From contig NZ_JARHTQ010000008.1 in assembly GCF_029223525.1 (NCBI RefSeq), positions 1 through 64,000 of the forward strand: DNA of 64,000 nucleotides. Direction: 5' to 3'. A program made the translations under genes and the position numbers. The number at the start of each line of letters is the position of its first letter. Positions within the stretch are counted from its first letter, which is position 1. Shown piece after piece: positions 1-8,190 of the stretch. The notes under the pieces are model-generated. The model did no database searches, was not told where the DNA came from, and worked only from the letters and a program-made list of their open reading frames with translations. The DNA comes from Streptantibioticus ferralitis (GTDB taxonomy: Bacteria > Actinomycetota > Actinomycetes > Streptomycetales > Streptomycetaceae).

Positions 1-119
1 TGCCCACGTGTTACTCACCCGTTCGCCACTAATCCACCCCGAAGGGCTTCATCGTTCGACTTGCATGTGTTAAGCACGCCGCCAGCGTTCGTCCTGAGCC
101 AGGATCAAACTCTCCGTGA
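1..119 (-). rRNA. rrs: 16S ribosomal RNA, 5' end (partial)
   Basis: Read on the minus strand, the sequence contains the universal 5' 16S segment: GAGTTTGATCCTGGCTCAG near position 112, then the segments around the 8F and V1 region typical of Streptomycetaceae. Only about the first 119 nt are present; the gene runs off the left edge. The exact 5' end is set by analogy to other actinobacterial 16S genes and could be off by a few bases. It is the first gene of an rrn operon transcribed leftward, away from tyrS, which ends about 575 bp upstream. Confidence 0.97.
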
Positions 120-243
120 ATGCTTCCGGGCTATCCCGGCAACACCACGAGAGCGGCACAACCCGGAGGAATAATCCGGATCGTGCACAGCGTCCTCGCT
201 GTGTGTTTCAAAGGAACCTCATCCACCGGGCTTGACCGGCGGA

Positions 244-305
244 CGGGGTATCAACATATCTGGCGTTGACTTTTGGCACGCTGTTGAGTTCTCAAGGAAC
301 GGAAG
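244..305 (-). promoter_or_regulatory. rRNA leader element upstream of 16S
   Basis: On the minus strand this stretch reads CTTGAGAACTCAACAGCG, then GTGCCAAAAGTCAACGCC and TGTTGATACC. The TTGAGAACTCAA block is the well-known actinobacterial 16S leader motif and is probably part of the antitermination or RNase III processing signal of the pre-rRNA. The assignment rests on motif resemblance; the exact boundaries of boxA/boxB-like parts were not resolved. Confidence 0.65.
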
Positions 306-358
306 CTTCCTTCGAGACCGTTTCACCGGCCCCTCCGGGCTTTCCCTTCGGTTTCTCC

Positions 359-497
359 AGCTTATCAGATCTTTTCCGACCCGATTCCCGCTGGCGGGAT
401 TACCTTCTGGCTTTCGCTTTCCGGTGTTTCCAACCCTACCAGATTCGATTTCCGTTTCCGGTCTTCGTTTCCGGCCTTGTTGGCGGCCACTACTTTA
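359..497 (-). promoter_or_regulatory. candidate tandem rrn promoters
   Basis: Three -10-like hexamers occur on the minus strand in an unusually AT- and purine-rich stretch: TAAAGT (497-492), TAGGGT (438-433) and TAAGCT (364-359). The last two sit in related contexts (AATCTGG and AGATCTGA before the hexamer, GGAGAAAC or GGAAACAC after), the pattern of repeated Streptomyces rrn promoters. The -35 boxes are poorly conserved, as is common for these promoters, so individual start points are inferred. Confidence 0.5.
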
Positions 498-640
498 CCG
501 CAATTCTCGACAGGGGAATTACACCCTGTTCGGGGTCGCGATGAGTCGGTAGTGGTTGGCTGCCTTCTCAAGGTGCCCCGGCGGCCTGTGTGACCACGCC
601 GTACGGCTCTCCTTATCCAGCGGCTCGGGCTACGTTAGGC

Positions 641-678
641 GTTGGGCGGGCCGGAGTCAAGTCTCCGGCCCGCCCAAC
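641..678 (-). terminator. terminator downstream of tyrS
   Basis: A perfect 15-bp inverted repeat (GTTGGGCGGGCCGGA and its complement) with an 8-nt loop lies 17 bp after the tyrS stop codon. It separates tyrS from the rrn promoter region that follows on the same strand. No strong T tract follows, which is usual for Streptomyces terminators. Confidence 0.8.
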
Positions 679-694
679 ATCCGTCGCCCTGCCG

Positions 695-1960
695 TCAGCC
701 CTCGCTGACCTGGATCGCAGCCAGATTCTTCTTACCGCGGCGCAGCACAAGCCACCGTCCGTGCAGCAGATCGGTCGCGGACGGAACCGCGTCCTCCGCC
801 TCAACCTTCACGTTGTTCACGTACGCACCGCCCTCCTTGATGGTGCGTCGGGCGGCTGACTTGCTGGCGACCAGTCCCACCTCCGCGAAGAGGTCGACGA
901 CGGGTGCGAGCGCGGGCACCTTCGCGTAGGGCAGCTCCGACAGGGCGGCGGCCAGCGTCGGCTCGTCGAGATCGACCAGCTCGCCCTGGCCGAAAAGCGC
1001 CCTCGACGCCGCGATCACCGCGGCCGTCTGGCCGGCACCGTGGACGAGGGTGGTCAGTTCCTCGGCGAGTGCCCGCTGAGCGGTGCGCGCCTGGGGGCGT
1101 TCCAGCGTGAGCCGCTCGAGTTCCTCGATCTCCTCGTGCGACTTGAAGCTGAAGATCCGAAGGAACTGCGGGATGTCCCGGTCGTCGGCGTTGAGCCAGA
1201 ACTGGTAGAAGGCGTACGGCGTGGTCATCTCGGGGTCGAGCCAGACCGTGCCGCTTTCCGTCTTGCCGAACTTGGTGCCGTCCGCCTTGGTGATCAGCGG
1301 GGTGGCGATGGCATGCACGTTGGCGCCCTCGACCCGGTGGATCAGGTCGATACCAGAGGTGAGGTTGCCCCACTGGTCGCTGCCGCCGGTCTGCACGGTG
1401 CAGCCGTACCGTCGGTACAGCTCCAGGAAGTCCATGCCCTGCAGGATCTGGTAGCTGAACTCGGTGTAGCTGATGCCCGCGTCGGAGTTCAGGCGGCGGG
1501 CGACGGCTTCCTTGGACATCATCTTGTTGACGCGGAAGTGCTTGCCCACGTCGCGCAGGAATTCGATGGCCGACATACCGGACGTCCAGTCCAGGTTGTT
1601 CACCATGATCGCGGCGTTGGGCCCGTCAAAGGAGAGGAACGGCTCGATCTGGGCGCGCAACCGCTGCACCCAGCCCGCGACGATCTCCGGATCGTTGAGC
1701 GTGCGCTCGGCCGTCGGCTTGGGGTCGCCGATCAGACCGGTCGCCCCACCGACCAGGCCCAGCGGGCGGTGGCCCGCCTGCTGAAGGCGGCGGATGGTGA
1801 GAATCTGCACCAGGTTGCCCAGGTGCAGGCTGGGAGCCGTCGGGTCGAAGCCGCAATAGACCGTGACCGGGCCGTCCGCGAACGCCTTGCGCAGTGCGTC
1901 CTCGTCAGTGGAAACGGCGATCAGCCCTCGCCACCGCAGCTCGTCGACGATGTCCGTCAC
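695..1960 (-). CDS. tyrS: tyrosyl-tRNA synthetase
   Basis: Charges tRNA-Tyr with tyrosine in the cytoplasm (class I aminoacyl-tRNA synthetase). The 421-residue length is normal for bacterial TyrRS. The N-terminal Rossmann catalytic domain carries the HIGH-type signature as HLGN (residues 46-49) and the KMSKS-type loop as KFGKT (about residue 231); the C-terminal ~70 residues form an S4 RNA-binding domain (KSAARRTIKEGGAYVNN). The chosen GTG start at 1960 is preceded by GAAGGAGA at good spacing. Monocistronic-looking; followed by a strong hairpin and then by the rrn promoter region. Confidence 0.97.
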   Translation of the reverse strand: MTDIVDELRWRGLIAVSTDEDALRKAFADGPVTVYCGFDPTAPSLHLGNLVQILTIRRLQQAGHRPLGLVGGATGLIGDPKPTAERTLNDPEIVAGWVQRLRAQIEPFLSFDGPNAAIMVNNLDWTSGMSAIEFLRDVGKHFRVNKMMSKEAVARRLNSDAGISYTEFSYQILQGMDFLELYRRYGCTVQTGGSDQWGNLTSGIDLIHRVEGANVHAIATPLITKADGTKFGKTESGTVWLDPEMTTPYAFYQFWLNADDRDIPQFLRIFSFKSHEEIEELERLTLERPQARTAQRALAEELTTLVHGAGQTAAVIAASRALFGQGELVDLDEPTLAAALSELPYAKVPALAPVVDLFAEVGLVASKSAARRTIKEGGAYVNNVKVEAEDAVPSATDLLHGRWLVLRRGKKNLAAIQVSEG

Positions 1961-2038
1961 GGTCCCGTGTCTCCTTCAGTCGTATCGGTCGATGCCGCTC
2001 CCGCAGCGTGAACGAGCCTACGCGGTTCCGGCGAACGC

Positions 2039-2686
2039 TTATGAACGGCGTTTCCGGGGAGCGTGCGGCCGGTACGGGCTGACGGTGGGGTCCGCGGTGA
2101 TCCAGAAGCGCCAGGGGTGGGCAGCGCCCTCGCCGCCGACGCCGGTGCGCGGGCCGTTGCGGACGGTGTGCAGGGCTGGCGGAGCGCCGGTCAGGATCTG
2201 GAAGGGCGAACTGTCCGGATCGGAGGGGCACACATCGCTGCCGTCGAGTGCGCGGTCCACGTCGAGCGCGGTGGCCAGTCGGGCCGGGCCCTGGGCGAGG
2301 TCGGTGTCACGGCGTGACGTCTGGCGGCGCTTGCGGGCGAGGTCGGCGCCCGCGGTGATCTCCCCCGCGCGCAGCAGCACCGCGCTGGCGGTGCCCTCCG
2401 GGCCGCAGACCAGGTTCATGCAGTGCCACATGCCGTACGTGAAGTAGACGTACACATGGCCGGGTGGACCGAACATGACCGCGTTGCGGTCGGTGCGGCC
2501 GCGGTACGCGTGCGAGCCGGGGTCGACAGGGCCCGCGTAGGCCTCGACCTCGGTCAGGCGCAGTTCGATCGGGCCGTGTGCCGTCTTCCTGACCAGGACG
2601 CGGCCTAGGAGGTCCGGCGCGACGTCGAGGACCGGCCGGTCGAAGAAGGCGCGGTCCAGGGGGGTCCGGTCGGGGGCGGCGATCAT
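2039..2686 (-). CDS. DNA-3-methyladenine glycosylase (AAG/MPG family)
   Basis: Base-excision repair glycosylase that flips and removes alkylated purines such as 3-methyladenine. The 215-residue protein has the AAG core: LLGRVLVRK near the start, the catalytic-glutamate segment [19 protein letters not shown], then [21 protein letters not shown] and a C-terminal [15 protein letters not shown]. The ATG at 2686 has no Shine-Dalgarno sequence, but TAGGCT (2700-2695) lies 8 bp upstream, so a leaderless mRNA is plausible. Same strand as tyrS, 78 bp upstream of it. Confidence 0.92.
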   Translation of the reverse strand: MIAAPDRTPLDRAFFDRPVLDVAPDLLGRVLVRKTAHGPIELRLTEVEAYAGPVDPGSHAYRGRTDRNAVMFGPPGHVYVYFTYGMWHCMNLVCGPEGTASAVLLRAGEITAGADLARKRRQTSRRDTDLAQGPARLATALDVDRALDGSDVCPSDPDSSPFQILTGAPPALHTVRNGPRTGVGGEGAAHPWRFWITADPTVSPYRPHAPRKRRS

Positions 2687-2784
2687 GTCGTACGAGCCTA
2701 GCGGTAGGCGAGCCAGTCACGGGCGGCGGCGGCCAAGCCCTAGGGTGACCGACGAAGGATCAGGCGCGATCAGGAGGTAGCCAG

Positions 2785-3324
2785 GTGACCGAGCAGAAGA
2801 GGCGGCCGCTCCCCCATGACTTCCACCCACAGGTGCCGTCGTTCACGGTGGTGAGCGATGACGTGCGGCCGGGCGGGAAGCTCGGCGACGCGCAGGTCTA
2901 CGCCAAGGGCAACACCTCGCCGCATCTGCGGTGGGAGGGCTTCCCGCCGGAGACCAAGAGCTTCGCCGTGAGCTGCTACGACCCGGACGCGCCGACCGGC
3001 AGTGGCTTCTGGCACTGGACGGTGTTCGACATTCCGGCGACGCTGACGGAGCTGCCCGCCGGTGCCGGGTCGGGGAAGTTCGAGGGGCTGCCCGACGGCG
3101 CGGTCCAGGTGCGGAACGACTACGGGACGCGCGACTTCGGGGGCGCCGCGCCGCCGCCCGGTGATGAGCCGCACCGGTATGTCTTCACGGTGTACGCGGT
3201 CGACACCGGGAAGCTCGGGCCGGATGCCGATGCCACCCCCGCGGTGGTCGGTTTCAACCTGCGCTTCCACACCATCGCCCGCGCGCAGCTGATCGGCGAG
3301 TACGGGGAGCCCGCGGCGGGTTGA
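2785..3324 (+). CDS. YbhB/YbcL family Raf kinase inhibitor-like protein (PEBP)
   Basis: Phosphatidylethanolamine-binding-protein fold of 179 residues. The ligand-pocket signature is visible as [14 protein letters not shown] around residues 65-80, and the C-terminal half has the [11 protein letters not shown] strand. Cytoplasmic; no signal peptide. The bacterial members have no firmly established function. GTG start at 2785, with AGGAGGT 7 bp upstream, fits well. Transcribed divergently from the glycosylase gene, with about 98 bp between them. Confidence 0.9.
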   Translation: MTEQKRRPLPHDFHPQVPSFTVVSDDVRPGGKLGDAQVYAKGNTSPHLRWEGFPPETKSFAVSCYDPDAPTGSGFWHWTVFDIPATLTELPAGAGSGKFEGLPDGAVQVRNDYGTRDFGGAAPPPGDEPHRYVFTVYAVDTGKLGPDADATPAVVGFNLRFHTIARAQLIGEYGEPAAG

Positions 3325-3706
3325 CCCGAAAATAATTCCGTTGCGCCCCGCCGCCGCGCACCGCACAGTGGTGTGTACCAGGTGATCTGGCCAAGGTCAC
3401 CGGGCAGTCGGTACCGCAGTGGCGGGGGCGGCGGCGTTTCTTCCGTCGTCTGCCGGAACCGGGTCCGTGGGGCGCGCTCTGGTGTCCGCGGATGTGGTGT
3501 CCGCGCCGGCTGCCGTGTGCTCCGGGCGCCCTTGTTTCCACGGGGGTGGGCGTCCGGAGCCTTTTACTTTCCGCCAGCCCAATTCATTGTGACTCAGCGT
3601 CAAATAAGCTGTGAATTACGGAAATTGCGTTGTTCACCGGGCGTGATCCGGCCACAGTGGTGCCACCTCGCCGTGGGGGCGGGGAGGGACTCGGGAGGTG
3701 GGCGGG
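3325..3706. other. 382-bp intergenic region
   Basis: No coding sequence is supported here. The left 200 bp are GC-rich without clear structure. A hairpin followed by pyrimidines sits at 3520-3572 (listed separately). The stretch 3575-3640 is markedly AT-richer than its surroundings and probably contains the promoter of the HNH gene, although no convincing -35/-10 pair was found. Confidence 0.6.
3520..3572 (+). terminator. candidate terminator after the PEBP gene
   Basis: Arms CTCCGGGCGCCC and GGGCGTCCGGAG (one bulge/mismatch) form a stem at 3520-3559, followed by CCTTTTACTTT. It lies 195 bp after the PEBP stop codon, so it could also terminate an independent short transcript. Confidence 0.4.
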
Positions 3707-4210
3707 ATGCGCGAGACGCTGGTACTGAACGCAAGCTTCGAACCGCTGTCGACGGTGTCGCTGCGGCGTGCTGTGGTGCTGGTGATGCAGGGCAAGGCCG
3801 TGGTCGAGCAGGCGCATCCCGGGTTGCGGATCCGCGCGGCGGCCGTTGATGTTCCGGTGCCGCGGGTGATCAGGCTCTGCCGCTACGTACGGGTGCCGTT
3901 CCGACAACGGGCGCCGTGGTCACGGCGGGGGGTTCTGGTGCGGGACCGGCACCGGTGCGCGTACTGCGGCCGCCGCGCGACCACGGTGGACCATGTCGTA
4001 CCGCGCTCGCACGGCGGGCGGGACACCTGGCTCAACACGGTCGCGGCATGCGCGGCGGACAATCACCGCAAGGCGGACCGTACGCCGGAGCAGGCCGGAA
4101 TGCGGCTGCTGGCCAGACCGTTCGAGCCGACCCCGGCGGACGCACTGCTGCTTGCGCTCGGGCTGCGGGACGGCATGGACCTGCCGGAGTGGCTGGCGCT
4201 TCCGGCCTGA
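3707..4210 (+). CDS. HNH endonuclease family protein
   Basis: The N-terminal ~80 residues (MRETLVLNASFEPLSTVSLRRAV) match the conserved N-terminal part of actinobacterial HNH proteins; the HNH fold follows: CAYCGRRATTVDHVVPRSHGG supplies a CxxC zinc-binding half and the catalytic DH pair, and the later Asn/His come from NHRKADRTPEQAGM. Predicted metal-dependent nuclease; physiological role unknown. ATG at 3707 (167 aa) is preferred because GGGAGGTG ends 6 bp before it; a GTG at 3698 lies inside that RBS. The gene is alone, convergent with the SPFH gene. Confidence 0.88.
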   Translation: MRETLVLNASFEPLSTVSLRRAVVLVMQGKAVVEQAHPGLRIRAAAVDVPVPRVIRLCRYVRVPFRQRAPWSRRGVLVRDRHRCAYCGRRATTVDHVVPRSHGGRDTWLNTVAACAADNHRKADRTPEQAGMRLLARPFEPTPADALLLALGLRDGMDLPEWLALPA

Positions 4211-4249
4211 CGGCGTTCCCGGGCTGCCGCTGTCAGCCGTGCGGTGTCG

Positions 4250-4287
4250 CCCCGGCCGAGACGGCAGGCCCGCGTCTTCGGCTGGGG
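4250..4287. terminator. weak bidirectional hairpin between convergent genes
   Basis: CCCCGGCCGAGAC pairs imperfectly with GTCTTCGGCTGGGG over a ~10-nt loop, between the HNH stop and the SPFH stop. Low confidence because pairing relies on G-U and a bulge. Confidence 0.3.
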
Positions 4288-4313
4288 CCCGGGTCAGCGT
4301 GCGGAAGTGCGAG

Positions 4314-5258
4314 TCACTCCTTGTCGAGGCGGGGGCTCTCGCGGCGGGGGCTTTGGCCCGACCCGTTGTTGCCGCCGCCGGTGGGCGGAGCGAAGTTGCC
4401 GATGGCACCGCCGAGGCCCTTGAGCGCGTCGCCGAGCTCGCTGGGCACGATCCAGAGCTTGTTGGCGTCGCCCTCGGCGATCTTCGGCAGCATCTGCAGG
4501 TACTGGTAGGCGAGCAGCTTCTGGTCGGGGTCGCCCGCGTGGATGGACTCGAAGACGGTACGGATCGCCTGGGCCTCACCTTCGGCGCGCAGGGCGGCGG
4601 CCCGGGCGTCACCTTCGGCGCGCAGCACCGCGGAGGCCTTCTCACCTTCCGCGGTGAGGATTTGGGACTGCCGGATGCCCTCGGCGGTGAGGATCGCTGC
4701 GCGCTTGTCACGGTCGGCGCGCATCTGCTTCTCCATCGAGTCCTGGATGGAGGTCGGGGGCTCGATCGCCTTGAGCTCAACGCGGTTGACGCGGATGCCC
4801 CACTTGCCGGTCGCCTCGTCCAGGACGCCGCGCAGTGCCGCGTTGATCTCCTCGCGGGAGGTCAGGGTCCGTTCCAGATCCATGCCACCGATGATGTTGC
4901 GGAGAGTGGTGACGGTGAGCTGCTCGATCGCCTGGATGTAGCTGGCGACCTCGTAGGTGGCCGCCCGCGCGTCGGTGACCTGGTAGTAGATGACGGTGTC
5001 GATGTTGACCACCAGGTTGTCCTGGGTGATCACCGGCTGCGGCGGGAACGGCACAACCTGCTCGCGTAGGTCGATACGGTTGCGGATCGTGTCGATGAAT
5101 GGCACCACGATGTTCAGGCCGGCGCTGAGGGTGCGGGTGTACCGGCCGAAGCGTTCGACGATGGCGGCGCTCGCCTGCGGGATGACCTGGACCGTCTTGA
5201 TGAGTGCGATGAAGACGAGCACCACCAGGATGACCAGGACGATGATGATGGGGGTCAC
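4314..5258 (-). CDS. SPFH/band 7 (stomatin-like) membrane protein
   Basis: An N-terminal hydrophobic helix (residues ~3-24, IIIVLVILVVLVFIALI) is followed by the band-7 domain (VERFGRYTRTLSAGLNIVVPFID ... LREQVVPFPPQPVITQDN) and a coiled-coil EA-rich region rich in RAEGEARAAALRAEGEA repeats, then a glycine-rich tail. Paraslipin/QmcA-type proteins scaffold membrane microdomains. The GTG at 5258 (314 aa) has GGAGAG 5 bp upstream; reading further upstream would translate a tandem repeat and has no support. The nfeD-type gene lies just upstream on the same strand, the usual stomatin operon partner arrangement. Confidence 0.9.
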   Translation of the reverse strand: MTPIIIVLVILVVLVFIALIKTVQVIPQASAAIVERFGRYTRTLSAGLNIVVPFIDTIRNRIDLREQVVPFPPQPVITQDNLVVNIDTVIYYQVTDARAATYEVASYIQAIEQLTVTTLRNIIGGMDLERTLTSREEINAALRGVLDEATGKWGIRVNRVELKAIEPPTSIQDSMEKQMRADRDKRAAILTAEGIRQSQILTAEGEKASAVLRAEGDARAAALRAEGEAQAIRTVFESIHAGDPDQKLLAYQYLQMLPKIAEGDANKLWIVPSELGDALKGLGGAIGNFAPPTGGGNNGSGQSPRRESPRLDKE

Positions 5259-5365
5259 GACCACTCTCCGTACCACGCGCCGCTGTCTGATGGTTTGGTG
5301 ATCAAGTCTGTCAGACCTCCGCCGCGGACGCTGCGGGACCGGCGAATTCCCGTCGCTCCGCGGGC

Positions 5366-5426
5366 CGGTCTGCTGGGCGGGCCAGTCTCCTGGGCGGGCC
5401 AGTCTGCTGGGCGGCCAGTCTCCTGG
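5366..5426. repeat. short tandem repeat, ~17-bp unit, between nfeD and the SPFH gene
   Basis: Four consecutive variants of (G)CC(A/G)GTCT(G/C)CTGGGCGG occur, e.g. GCCAGTCTCCTGGGCGG and GCCAGTCTGCTGGGCG. The array sits entirely in the spacer between the two co-directional genes and does not extend into either reading frame. Confidence 0.75.
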
Positions 5427-5438
5427 CAACCGGGCCTG

Positions 5439-5861
5439 TCACATGACGACCGCGGTTGCTCCCTCGATTTCGATGACGTCGACTTTCTGTCCGGCTTCGA
5501 AGACCTGGTCGGCGTCGAATGACCGCGCCGACCAGATTTCGCCACCGAGCTTGATCCGGCCGTTGTGGCCGTCAACTCTCTCCAGGACCACGGCTTCGCG
5601 GCCCTTCAGTGCGTCAACGCCGGTGCGCAGCACGGGATGTGTGGTGCGGTGTCGGTTGGCGATGGGGCGCACCACCGAGACGAGCGCGACGGAGACGACG
5701 GCGAAGACCACGACCTGGAGCGTGAGATCGCCACCGAGGGCAGCGGTGATCGCCGCCGCGACGGCACCGGCCGCGATCATGCCGAACTCCGGCAGCGCGG
5801 TGATCACCAGCGGGATACCCAGACCAGCCGCGGCGACCAGCCACCACACCCATGTGTCCAC
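5439..5861 (-). CDS. NfeD-like membrane protein
   Basis: 140 residues: short N-terminus, hydrophobic segments at roughly residues 5-25 and 28-65 (IAAGAVAAAITAALGGDLTLQVVVFAVVSVALVSVV), then a C-terminal OB-fold NfeD domain (LKGREAVVLERVDGHNGRIKLGGEIWSARSF). Short-form NfeD proteins pair with SPFH proteins; the SPFH gene lies ~180 bp downstream on the same strand. The pair probably acts in membrane domain organisation or membrane protein quality control; the details are inferred from family knowledge. Confidence 0.9.
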   Translation of the reverse strand: MDTWVWWLVAAAGLGIPLVITALPEFGMIAAGAVAAAITAALGGDLTLQVVVFAVVSVALVSVVRPIANRHRTTHPVLRTGVDALKGREAVVLERVDGHNGRIKLGGEIWSARSFDADQVFEAGQKVDVIEIEGATAVVM

Positions 5862-5930
5862 ACGGTCATGGTAGGCCGTCGCGGTCGCCGCCGAACAGGG
5901 AGTCGCCCGCGGCGCCCGGCGTCGGGGACG

Positions 5931-6722
5931 TCAGGTCAGCGGCAGGCCGTGCGCGGTCCAGCGGTCGGCACGGCGCTCCACGACGAGCGGCAGGCCGAAG
6001 CAGTGCGAGAGGTTGCGGGAGTTCAGCTCCAGCTCGATGGGTCCGGCGGCGACCACCTTGCCCTGACGGATCATCAGGACGTGGGTGAAGCCCGGGGCGA
6101 TCTCCTCCACATGGTGGGTGACCATGATCATCGAGGGGGCGATGGGGTCGCGGGCCAAGCGCCCCAGGCGCCGCACCAGATCTTCCCGGCCGCCGAGGTC
6201 GAGACCGGCGGCGGGCTCGTCGAGGAGGAGCATTTCGGGGTCGATCATGATCGCGCGGGCGATCAGGGTGCGCTTGCGCTCGCCTTCGGACAGGGTGCCG
6301 AACTTGCGGTCGGCGTACTCGGCCATGCCGAGCCGGTCGAGGATCAGTCGGGCGCGGTCCTCGTCGGACTTGTCGTAGCTCTCCCGCCAGTGGGCGGTCA
6401 TGCCGTACGCGGCGGTGAGCACGGTTTCCAGGACGGTCTGGCGGCGCGGCATCTTGTCGGCCATGGCGACGCCCGCGATGCCGATCCGCGGGCGCAGGTC
6501 GAACACGTCGACGCTGCCGAGCTTCTCGCCGAGGATCACGGCTTCACCGGTGGTGGGGAACAGGTAACTGGAGGCGATGTTGAGCAGGGTGGTCTTGCCC
6601 GCGCCGTTGGGGCCGAGGATCACCCAGCGCTCCCCTTCGGCGACCGACCAGGAGATCTTGTCCACCAGAGCCCGTCCGTCGCGGACCACGGATACGTCCA
6701 CCAGCTCCAGTACATCGCTCAT
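5931..6722 (-). CDS. ABC transporter ATP-binding protein (stand-alone)
   Basis: 263-residue nucleotide-binding protein. Walker A is GPNGAGKT (residues 37-44), the signature is LSEGERKR rather than LSGGQ (about residue 149), Walker B is MLLLDEPAAGLD, and the switch His is in MVTHHVEE. The LSEGE signature and the lack of a permease gene nearby fit the YlmA/PhnC-like family of orphan ATPases seen in streptomycetes; substrate unknown. It lies 70 bp upstream of nfeD on the same strand but need not be co-transcribed. Confidence 0.9.
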   Translation of the reverse strand: MSDVLELVDVSVVRDGRALVDKISWSVAEGERWVILGPNGAGKTTLLNIASSYLFPTTGEAVILGEKLGSVDVFDLRPRIGIAGVAMADKMPRRQTVLETVLTAAYGMTAHWRESYDKSDEDRARLILDRLGMAEYADRKFGTLSEGERKRTLIARAIMIDPEMLLLDEPAAGLDLGGREDLVRRLGRLARDPIAPSMIMVTHHVEEIAPGFTHVLMIRQGKVVAAGPIELELNSRNLSHCFGLPLVVERRADRWTAHGLPLT

Positions 6723-6830
6723 GAGCGCGTTGTCTCCCCTATTGCCTGTTGCGATCTCGGTCGTCGAGGGTGCAGTCCCGAAGGAAAACCTACGCCACGC
6801 GTCCAGCGCTCCTGTCCATAGGCTGGGTGG

Positions 6831-7637
6831 ATGCTTCAGGAACCTCGCTCAGGACGTATGACGGCATGGGGAAATGCCCTACTTGGTGGTTTTGTCGCCC
6901 CGGATGACGCGGCGGAGGAGATCGTCGGCGGTGATTCCGTTCACCGAATCGTCGATTTGCCGGGTGAGGAGGGCCCGGTGGGGCTGACCCTCGGGCTCGG
7001 CCGGTTGCGCGCGCTGGGAGTGTCGGGCTTCCGGCTCGCGCTGCCCGTTCCGGGGCATCCGCTGGGGTTGAGCGGCCCGCCGGAGTTCAACACGCGGGCG
7101 CTCGCGGCGGGCGAAGCCGTGATCGGGGCCGGAGCGGCGGCGCTCGGCCTGGTCCCCGAAGTCACCGAGGCGGGGCCGCGCGACGACCGGCATGTGGAGG
7201 TGCTCTGGCGTTGCCTGGAGGTATGGGACGCGCCGCCCGCCGACGTGCCCTCGCTCGGCGAGGCGGAACGGGAGCTGGCCGAGGCCCTGCGGGACGCGAC
7301 GGCGGCGCTGTCCCGACTGGACGTGGCGGGCGCGGGCCCGGCCGCGCAAGCGGCCCTCGACGCCTATCGAGCCCGCGTGGAACGCGGCCGGGAGGTACTG
7401 GCCCCCGGCTATCCACCACGCGCCGCGCGCGTCCTGGAACTGGCCCAGCGGGTGGGCGCGTTGACCTCCATCGCCCAGAGCATCCAGGCCGGACCCGAAC
7501 ACGGCACGGCCGTGAGCGCCTCCCAGATCGCGGCCCGCGCCGAACTGCTGCGCCCGGTGGAGCGCACCGCCCGCCGCGCCCAGGTGGCCGCGTACAACGC
7601 CTACGTGGAGGAAGCGCAACGCCGCAAGGGGGAGTGA
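6831..7637 (+). CDS. conserved streptomycete protein of unknown function
   Basis: 268 residues, no signal peptide or membrane helix. The N-terminal half (GRMTAWGNALLGGFVAPDDAAEEIVGG, then LPVPGHPLGLSGPPEFN) looks like a folded domain; the C-terminal half (residues ~130-268) is alanine/arginine-rich and probably helical. I recognise it only as a conserved Streptomyces hypothetical. The start is uncertain: ATG 6831 has no clear RBS, and ATG 6858 (259 aa) has AGGA four bases upstream. Confidence 0.75.
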   Translation: MLQEPRSGRMTAWGNALLGGFVAPDDAAEEIVGGDSVHRIVDLPGEEGPVGLTLGLGRLRALGVSGFRLALPVPGHPLGLSGPPEFNTRALAAGEAVIGAGAAALGLVPEVTEAGPRDDRHVEVLWRCLEVWDAPPADVPSLGEAERELAEALRDATAALSRLDVAGAGPAAQAALDAYRARVERGREVLAPGYPPRAARVLELAQRVGALTSIAQSIQAGPEHGTAVSASQIAARAELLRPVERTARRAQVAAYNAYVEEAQRRKGE

Positions 7638-7664
7638 CCCCGCGGCGCTCGGTGAGTACGCGAC

Positions 7665-7693
7665 CGGCCCCGCGGAACACGTTCGCGGGGCCG
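7665..7693. terminator. bidirectional terminator
   Basis: Perfect 10-bp inverted repeat CGGCCCCGCG / CGCGGGGCCG with a 9-nt loop, between the convergent 6831-7637 gene and the chaplin gene. Confidence 0.75.
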
Positions 7694-7717
7694 TTGGCGA
7701 GAGGGGCTGGTTGGGGC

Positions 7718-7987
7718 TCAGCGGCAGATGGCGCCGGTGTTGCCGAAGGCCGGGTTGAGGATCCCGGGGGCGTTCACCGTGTTGCCGACCACGTTGACCG
7801 GGACGTCCACCGGGACCTGGATCACGTTCCCCGAGATCACGCCCGGTGACAGGGCCGTCTTGGCCACCGCGGCGCTGCCGCAGAACTCCTTCTCGTTCTT
7901 CTCGTGCGCTGACGCGGACGTCGCGGTCGCACCGGCGGCGACACCGGCTGCTGCGAGGACGAGGGCGGCTTTCTTGGCAGTGTGCAT
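7718..7987 (-). CDS. short chaplin (secreted hydrophobic coat protein)
   Basis: Secreted protein of the aerial-hypha surface layer. The 89-residue precursor has a signal peptide (MHTAKKAALVLAAAGVAAGA..SASA, cleavage near residue 27) and one chaplin domain (ISGNVIQVPVDVPVNVVGNT..APGILNPAFGN, residues ~51-83). Chaplins usually have a Cys pair within the domain; here the first position is Val (VNVV) and the two cysteines lie instead at residue 36 and at residue 88. ATG at 7987 is chosen because AAGAGGAG lies 8 bp upstream; a longer reading lacks a signal peptide. Confidence 0.9.
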   Translation of the reverse strand: MHTAKKAALVLAAAGVAAGATATSASAHEKNEKEFCGSAAVAKTALSPGVISGNVIQVPVDVPVNVVGNTVNAPGILNPAFGNTGAICR

Positions 7988-8112
7988 GGAAAATGCTCCT
8001 CTTGTCGTTCCGTGGCCGCTGCTGCGGAGCCACACCGGGCCAAACGCGTCGACCGGCCCCGATGACACGCGTTCGACCGCCGATACCTCCATACGGCGCA
8101 AAGCAGCGACGC

Positions 8113-8140
8113 GGCCCCGGAGGAGGCTTCCTCCGGGGCC
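8113..8140 (-). terminator. terminator after the second chaplin gene
   Basis: Perfect 12-bp stem GGCCCCGGAGGA / TCCTCCGGGGCC with a 4-nt GGCT loop, 50 bp downstream of the chpE-like stop, so the two chaplins are probably separate transcription units. Confidence 0.8.
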
Positions 8141-8190
8141 GGTGACCAGGAAACGGACTCGCGGACGCGGTCAGTCGTTCCGTTCGGTGG

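Noticed and set aside
1-119. tRNA or additional RNA genes around the 16S end
   Set aside because: No cloverleaf-like sequence or CCA-type end was found in the first 700 bp apart from the rRNA leader.
1040-2011. 323-codon frame antisense to tyrS
   Set aside because: Exact antisense of a well-conserved gene; the GC-rich codon bias of tyrS creates it.
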